Shown here: in pieces, positions 57,559 to 64,000 of the stretch
Numbering within the stretch: position 1 is the first letter of the stretch
How the letters are laid out: every line of letters begins with the position of its first letter
The notes under the pieces: generated by a model
Databases searched by the model: none
What the model was told of the DNA's origin: nothing
The model's input: the letters and a program-made list of their open reading frames with translations, nothing else
Position numbers and translations under genes: made by a program
NCBI GenBank assembly: GCA_022575985.1
Contig: JAKSXM010000137.1
Location: 18,308,001-18,372,000, forward strand
DNA length: 64,000 bases
Origin: Anagrus nilaparvatae
Taxonomy: Eukaryota; Arthropoda; Insecta; Hymenoptera; Mymaridae
Reading direction: 5' to 3'

Positions 57559-57867
57559 CACTGTAAAATGTAACTTTCTTAGATTCACAAAAAAAAAAAA
57601 TTAACTAAAAATTTGAGTATTTCCGATTTTTTTTTGTAAATTCACGAGAAAAATTGATAATTTACAATTTTTTTTTCTCGAAAATTAACAAAAAATATTT
57701 GCTGATTTACAAATTTTTTGTAAATTCACAAGAAAAAATCGAGAATTCTCAAATTTTTTGTTAATATACTAAATTCAGTAAATTTACGATTATTTTCGAA
57801 AATTTACTAATTTTTCGAAAATTATCTATTTTTTTTTCTGAATATAAAAAAGTTACTTTTTACAATG
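57559..57867. mobile_element. TA-flanked MITE, family CACTGTAAAAAGTAAC, copy 2
   Basis: The ends CACTGTAAAATGTAACTTTC and (complement) CATTGTAAAAAGTAACTT are flanked by TA at 57557-57558 and 57868-57869. The interior matches the copy at 53079-53500, including AAATTCAGTAAATTTACG. Confidence 0.75.
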
Positions 57868-59685
57868 TAGAGTCAGTTTGTAAGGGTCAGTATCAAAATA
57901 TAAATTATAATCATATAAAATCAGAATTCCAATTAATTAAAATAAAATTCACGTTTTTACACATAAATTTCTTATTATATAATCAAATAATAATAATAAT
58001 ATTACGTAACAATGAAAATACATTGTATCGATAAAAATTTCAATCAAATAATCGAGCAAATAATATCATTTTGGTTCCTCAATGAGGAACCATTGTAATA
58101 GGTCAAATTTCGATTTTTGATTTTTTGGCATATAAGCACATTTTGAGACACACATTGCATGGTTGTAATCGGTGATATCAGTGGCATATTGAAGTATTAA
58201 GCTCATCGTTTGAAGAACCTTAGTGCCAGCTAGTTGGCAGGGTATTTTTTTCTTTTTTAGGTTATAATAATTAATAAAAAAATAACGTGACATGGAATTT
58301 ATTAAAACTTTTTTACTAAATGAACTTATATAATAATAATAATAATAATAATAATACCTAAAGTTATACAACATTTAGTTGTGTTTGGTTAGTGTATAAA
58401 AAAAAACTGCTTTTTATTTGTCATTTTTTTTTAACAAAAGTTTTTTTTTTACATAAAAGCTTTTTTTATAACTACCTATAGAAAATAAAACTAGATCTTT
58501 AAATGAGAAGAAATTTTGCTAAAATTTACTATAATAACCAATCCGTATTATTTATGCTCGATTTATAAAAAATCATGCGTTTTAAAAGGTCTCTTCGAAA
58601 AAAAGTATAAGAATAAAAAAGAATAATAAGCCCAAAAAAAAGGACCAAAAATACAATAAAACTTTTTTTTTGAATACATATATACCGTTTTTTTTTTGGA
58701 TCACGTGTTATTCTCTTTTCTCTTGTGATTAAAATGAAATAATAATAATAGCAAATTTTTATTACAAAGAATAATAAAAAATTTACACAGCATAAAAAAA
58801 ATACTGAAAAAAAATTACGTGTGTGAGTATATATAATTTCAAAAAATTGTAGGTGGATTTTTATTTTATATTTAAAAAAAAACACGAAGTATGGTTATTT
58901 TTTAAATAAAAAATTACTAATGGATAGAAAAATACTTTATTTCATATTTCTATTAAATATATAGAAATAATATTTATTTGTTCATATTCTCACGGGTTTA
59001 TATTAATTATTGTTATTATTATTATTATTAATAAATATTATATAAAATTATTATATAGAAATTACATATGCATACAATTGTTTTAATTAATTGAAATTTT
59101 TTGCAATTTATTTTTTACTCGATTTTCTAATCAATTTTCTATAATTGTCAAATTTTAATATCTTTGTGTATTTTAGTTATTTTATGCTGATTGACGAATA
59201 ATTGAAATATAAAATTTAATTACATGGTTTAATTTAATTCGTTTACTTTTTGTTTATTAAATATTATTTTAATTAAAGTTTGTAATTTACTACTTAGAGG
59301 TACAATTTTTATTTAAAATTAATAAAAAAAATTTTTTTTTTTTTTTTAATTTTTTCTCACAAGAGAAATACTTTTAATTTATATAAATATAAGAAAGTCA
59401 TAATTTAAGTTACTCCAGTCAAAATGCGGTTTTGGGGTCAAAATCTGTTGACAGGATGAGATTTGCTCTGCTCTATTATATGTTTTTTGTGTCGCTGAAA
59501 AAGAATTCAGTGTCCAATAGGGCTGGAGAATAGAGAAACACCCTTAAATCAGCAAAAAATACCCCTTTTTAGGGATTTGTAAAGCTAATATTGTTAAATA
59601 TATTTTATTTTTTGATGATGGATTGAGAAAATATCGCAGATTTTTTATAATTGACCAAAATTAGGATATGGGCTAATATAAAGGG
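57868..59685. other. AT-rich non-coding DNA with microsatellites
   Basis: Has a (TAA)n run at 58331-58357 and ATT-type triplet repeats near 59010-59030. Open frames of 102 and 118 codons here are low-complexity and unsupported. Confidence 0.5.
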
Positions 59686-60000
59686 TGAAAACTACCCCCA
59701 AAATTTAAAAAAATAGAAAAAACACGATAAAAGTTTATTTGGTTACTTTTTTTTTGTGTGTTTAAAAATATTTTATGCTATTTCAGCCATTATAAAATGT
59801 ACTCAACCCCCCAAAACAACCCTTAAATTTATAAATACATAAAAACCTTGGTTAAAATTTTATTTTTTTTACTTTTATTTGTGGAGTCAAGTATTTAAAA
59901 CTATTTTATAGCATTTTAACCATCATAAAATGTATTCACCCCTCCCCCCCGGAGTGTTAAAAACAACCCCTAAATTTATAAATAAATAAAAACCCGAGTA
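59686..60000 (+). repeat. Tandem repeat, about 140-bp unit
   Basis: Copies at about 59686-59812 and 59813-59953, plus a partial copy to 60000. They share ATTTTATGC/AGCATTT, CCATYATAAAATGTAYTCA, CCCCYC and AAATTTATAAATA. Confidence 0.6.
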
Positions 60001-63000
60001 AAACCCCGAGTGAAAACAATGATAAAATTTTATAAAATTCTCTTGATTTTTCCTCACGTGGGGTTTTCCCTGGGTTTTCCTAACTTATTTTAAACAAGAT
60101 ATTGTCTATAAATATCTTGATAAATATCGAATATCTTATTATCTATAATACCTTGCATAGTTTTATACATATATATCATTTAATTGTGTTTTGCCTGACA
60201 CGTTATTAATTAAGTAATACATAAATTATACAGGAAGTAGGTGGATTGATAAATATAAAAATTGGACCCGGGAAATAAAAGAATAAATCGAGAATAAATA
60301 AGGTTAAAATGGAGTTGACGATGTAAGAGTATTTTAGTCTGATTTTAGCTCGGATTTTAGTTAATGGTATAGCATCTAACATAAGTAAATATGATCAGCT
60401 TAAATATTATAAAATGAAAAGTAGCATGAAATTAGTATTACTTAAAGACGTAGTGGGTTCAGAGGCAAACTCGGAGGCAAATAACATGATATACAATAAT
60501 ATAAATAACAAAAATCCTTTTGGATTTGGATCAAATTTTCCGCTTCTTTCTTTATGTAATTTTTTTTCTTAGAATATTTTTTATCAAAAAATATTTTTCT
60601 TATGTATATAAATAAGTTTTAAATAAAATATCATTTTAAAAAATTTTGAAAATCATGTTGAAATCTCCTTAGAAAAAAATGCTGGTGATATATTTGACTC
60701 CACGTCTCTTATTATTCTCATTTTTAAATAGATTTCCTGTCATCATTTTTTTCTTTCAGGTTTACATTTCGTATTAAATTCCAATTTTAAATACAACTTA
60801 AGAACCAATGATTTTGTTTTAATTTTCCCAACCTGTTCTTTATTCACCTATGCACTACAATTTTCTTTGCCCCTCGTATAATTATATTCTGTGGTTTTTC
60901 CATTTAATTTGCTTACGAGTTTGTTCACTTTGATGTTTAATAGTTTCAATGTAAATTCATCCCCTTATAATATACATAATTTTTCCTACCCTCTGAAGAT
61001 TTATTTTGTGATTATTCTTCAATACTGTTTGCTTTTTTCTAACTTCAAATTTTTTTTTATTCTTGAAAATGAACACCTTACTCATCTGTCTTATCATTTT
61101 TTATAGCTCCATGTTATAAGTTAAGGGTTCTTCTCTGGGTTCTTGCAAACTATTTTTAAAAATCGTAGCCTCTTTTCTTAAAATAACAAATTCCAACTCA
61201 TTTTTAAGCCCCGAAAATTATAATAGCCAATAAATCAGGCTCAAAATAACCAAATTTCGAGCCAAATTTTAAATATTGTCAAAAATGCTTTTCTCTAAAC
61301 GGTTTTTAATATACTTTTGCAAGAAAAACAATAAAAATGGACTTTTTTAAAATTTTTAATTTTTACTCCGAGTTTACCGGTTTCTAAAATATATGACATA
61401 GAAAAAAGTCGAGAAAACAGCCAAATAAGAAAGGTACGCCTTAAAAATTTTTCTGTAACCTATGAAACCATAATTTCATCAAAATCTATATTTTCTCAAA
61501 ATAAATCTAATCTTTTAATCAAACTGTCAGTTTGTCTTTTCTAGAGTTACTATACTATTCCATTGTTTCTACCATTTCCGGTTTATTTTTCTGTTTGAAA
61601 TTCCGTTAAAATATACTTTTCTATTTAATTTTTTTTCGCATTAAAAAAAAAAAACACACATTAATACTGTCATTAATTTAAAAAGATTTTTAGGGAAAAA
61701 AAAAGAATTTTTTTTTAAATTCTCATTTAATATTATAATGAATCTTAATGACAAGATAAATAAAATTTATGTAATATTGATATAATAAATTAGGTAAATT
61801 TTTTATACCTAAAAATTTAATTAAAATTCTTAAAAAAAAAAAATAAAATAAAATCTGTAGAAAAAAAATATGTTTTTAACTTCCTACTTAAGAAAGGTTG
61901 TTTTTAAAAATCAATTAAAAGCAGTTCTTTAAGTGATAAAACTGATCAAGAAGTTTATACGATTTTAAATTGATTATTAATTAGTCAGTGGAGAGTACTA
62001 AATTAGTTATTAATAATTTTATTTTAGTCTTGGCGACGTTCAAATATTTTATTTTTAGGTAATTGATCATTTTGGCGTCTTGGGTTTTAACATTTAATTA
62101 CGAAAATGGTTCCATTATTTTTTTACAAAAATGACTAATTGTTACTTAAAAAAAATTATTTTTTTCATTAGCACTCAGCAATCATGAATAAACTTCTTCT
62201 ACACCACACAAAATCCGATCTGTCTATAATACAATAATTAACAAAAAAGCTTTTAATATAAAAAATCAGCAAAAAAATCTATTCACCCAAAAAAAAAAAA
62301 AAACACCTTTTGATAAATTTTAAAATCTTTCTCTTGTAAACATAATTTTTTTTTTAGCATATAAATGTGAAATCATTAAAAAAAAAATTTATTTCTCATA
62401 CCTTTTTTTTAAGAAAAACCTGTGAATTAACGAAGGAGTAAGAAGAGAAGTAAAAGATAACACGATAAAAAAAATATATTATCCAAAGAGATCCTTAAAC
62501 ATTAAATAAAAAAAAAAAAAAAAAAAAAAATTTACAAGCTTCTTATTCTACATGAACAGTATTTGTTAAATACACACAGTCGAAGGAGAGACAGTAAAGT
62601 AAGTTTAAGAAAATTGTGTGTATTTATTTACTATATTTATATATTATATACACAATAAATAATTCATGACGTGATCGGTCCTTCGACGTTGTCGCAAATT
62701 TATTTTATTTATAAAATAAGATCTTGAGATGTGATAGTCGATAATACATTAAAAAGAGCTTATCTTATTTATTTATTTATTTTTTTCTTCTTTTTTTTTT
62801 CTTTGAGTACTATTCGTTAATGTATAAATAAGCAAAACTTTTTGAGTTTTTTGATCCTACTTTGGAAAAATTTTTTTAATAAAATACTGCGGGAATGTTT
62901 ATTTTGTATTTATTCGAGTTTGGTTACTAAAATATTTTCATTTCATAGTTATTTAAAAAAAATTTTTTTTATTGCTTTTTCATGCGTTATTAAAGAGCTG

Positions 63001-64000
63001 AAAGCTAAATTTTAGTGTATGAACTCGTGTATGAATAAATAAATAATTGGAAAATATAAAACAATGTTCAAAGGATCAATAATAAACGTCAAAAACATTT
63101 TTATGTTTCCAACGAGGTGCACACAGAAATAGTAAAAATTGTTGTCCAGGAGGCTTAGGAAGTCGAGTAGGAAGTAGACCCTTGAGCCAAAAAAAATGAG
63201 ACCCACCAAAGTGATTTTTTGTTGATTCTTGCATTTAAGCCCATAAAATTATAAGTAACTTTCAGAGTAATCAAATGAGCTATAACTTTAGGAATCTTAT
63301 TTTTTTGTGAATTCTGTTGATAAGTACCTTCAACTGCTGATTATTGAAATCTATTTGAATGTATGATAAATCTATTTTCAATATTAAACCATGCAATAAG
63401 GCGGATTTCTTTGGTTACTTTGGTTACAAAGCACGTTTTTATGTTCTTGAAGCCTTATATTCGTTCTTGCTTTGGGACAAAAGAGGATCGATGAAAAAGG
63501 GATTAAATTTCAAATTCAAAATATATAATGAATAGAATTAAAAACTGGATTATTATGTAATTTTATATCAAAAAAATATATTTGCATATTTTTTTAATTA
63601 GGTTTAGCTTACCCAATTATTTTCATATTTGGACATAACATCGCCTGACAATCAACAAAACAAAGAATCTATTTTAATTAGTGGGTAAAATTAGCAAAAA
63701 AATAAGTAACTTTTAGCCACCAAAGCAAAATATATAACCCATTGACAATATTTCAGAGTGATTAAAAATTTTTTTGCTAAATTTTATGTAATAACCAATG
63801 AATGAACTTCCAGACTAATATACACCCTTCTACATATTTTTAAAAAGATATTAAATCTTGAAAGTAGTAAAATATGTGTATTTTTACACTGATTTTCTTT
63901 ATTTTTTTTTTCTGGCTTCTCATAACTATGCAGTATTCTTCTTTCTTAAAATTTATTTTTCATTCATTTTTTGTTTTCTTTTTTAAGCCTTTTTTTTAGC
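60001..64000. other. AT-rich non-coding DNA
   Basis: Long A/T runs (an A run at about 62508-62530). A 32-nt block at 63613-63644 has splice-like borders on the minus strand. No supported gene. Confidence 0.45.

Noticed and set aside
58066..58885. Minus-strand frames of 102 and 118 codons
   Set aside because: Tyrosine and phenylalanine runs come from TAA microsatellite and A/T runs. No splice context or domain.
60427..60573. Short frame starting MKLVLLKDV, like the start of ribosomal protein L9
   Set aside because: The resemblance stops after nine residues; the rest is asparagine-rich and unrelated. Chance match.

Overview
The window is a very AT-rich stretch of an animal nuclear genome, most likely an insect and plausibly a parasitoid wasp (Hymenoptera). 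The evidence is short GT-AG introns in one clear protein-coding gene, AT-biased codons, an insect-type MAGI scaffold protein without a visible guanylate-kinase domain, and a high density of hairpin (MITE) and foldback DNA transposons. The species call is an inference from style and gene content; no diagnostic sequence was recognised.

Region 1-11300 has no convincing exon. It holds a TA-flanked MITE (2452-2680), a two-copy tandem repeat (about 4980-5640), a decayed LINE reverse-transcriptase fragment on the minus strand (about 5650-5850), a compound repeat (about 6337-7469) containing a perfect 75-bp inverted repeat and a tRNA-like sequence, and an old hairpin (10665-10823).

Region 11302-17647 carries the one firm gene, Magi, on the plus strand. 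Eleven coding exons (11343-16471) join in phase to 3072 nt, or 1023 residues: two WW domains followed by five PDZ domains. An internal donor in the last exon fits, in phase, an exon at 17507-17647 that would give a different basic C-terminus. Products of this family scaffold junctional and synaptic membrane complexes.

Region 17650-26700 is mostly AT-rich non-coding DNA. It has weak exon candidates (19951, 21483-21527, 23589-23662 minus) and CpG-bearing patches near 20.9-21.1 kb that could be a promoter.

Region 26700-57900 is dominated by DNA transposons. Three long foldback elements each have arms built of tandem subrepeats: 26711-30395 (176-bp units, 10-bp target duplication), 44423-49793 (about 177-bp units in an alternating dimer order) and 53772-56698 (about 135-bp units, 8-bp duplication). 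The loop of the second holds a hAT-like element (46987-47950, 8-bp duplication) packed with a CCGTATATACGG palindrome. The loop of the third holds a decayed coding remnant. Between them lie a 1.5-kb chain of hairpin elements abutting at a shared GCCTAAGGC boundary (31.0-32.5 kb), several TA-flanked MITEs, and a cluster of TATCGATA sites (43.02-43.13 kb).

Region 57900-64000 is AT-rich with a small tandem repeat and no supported gene.
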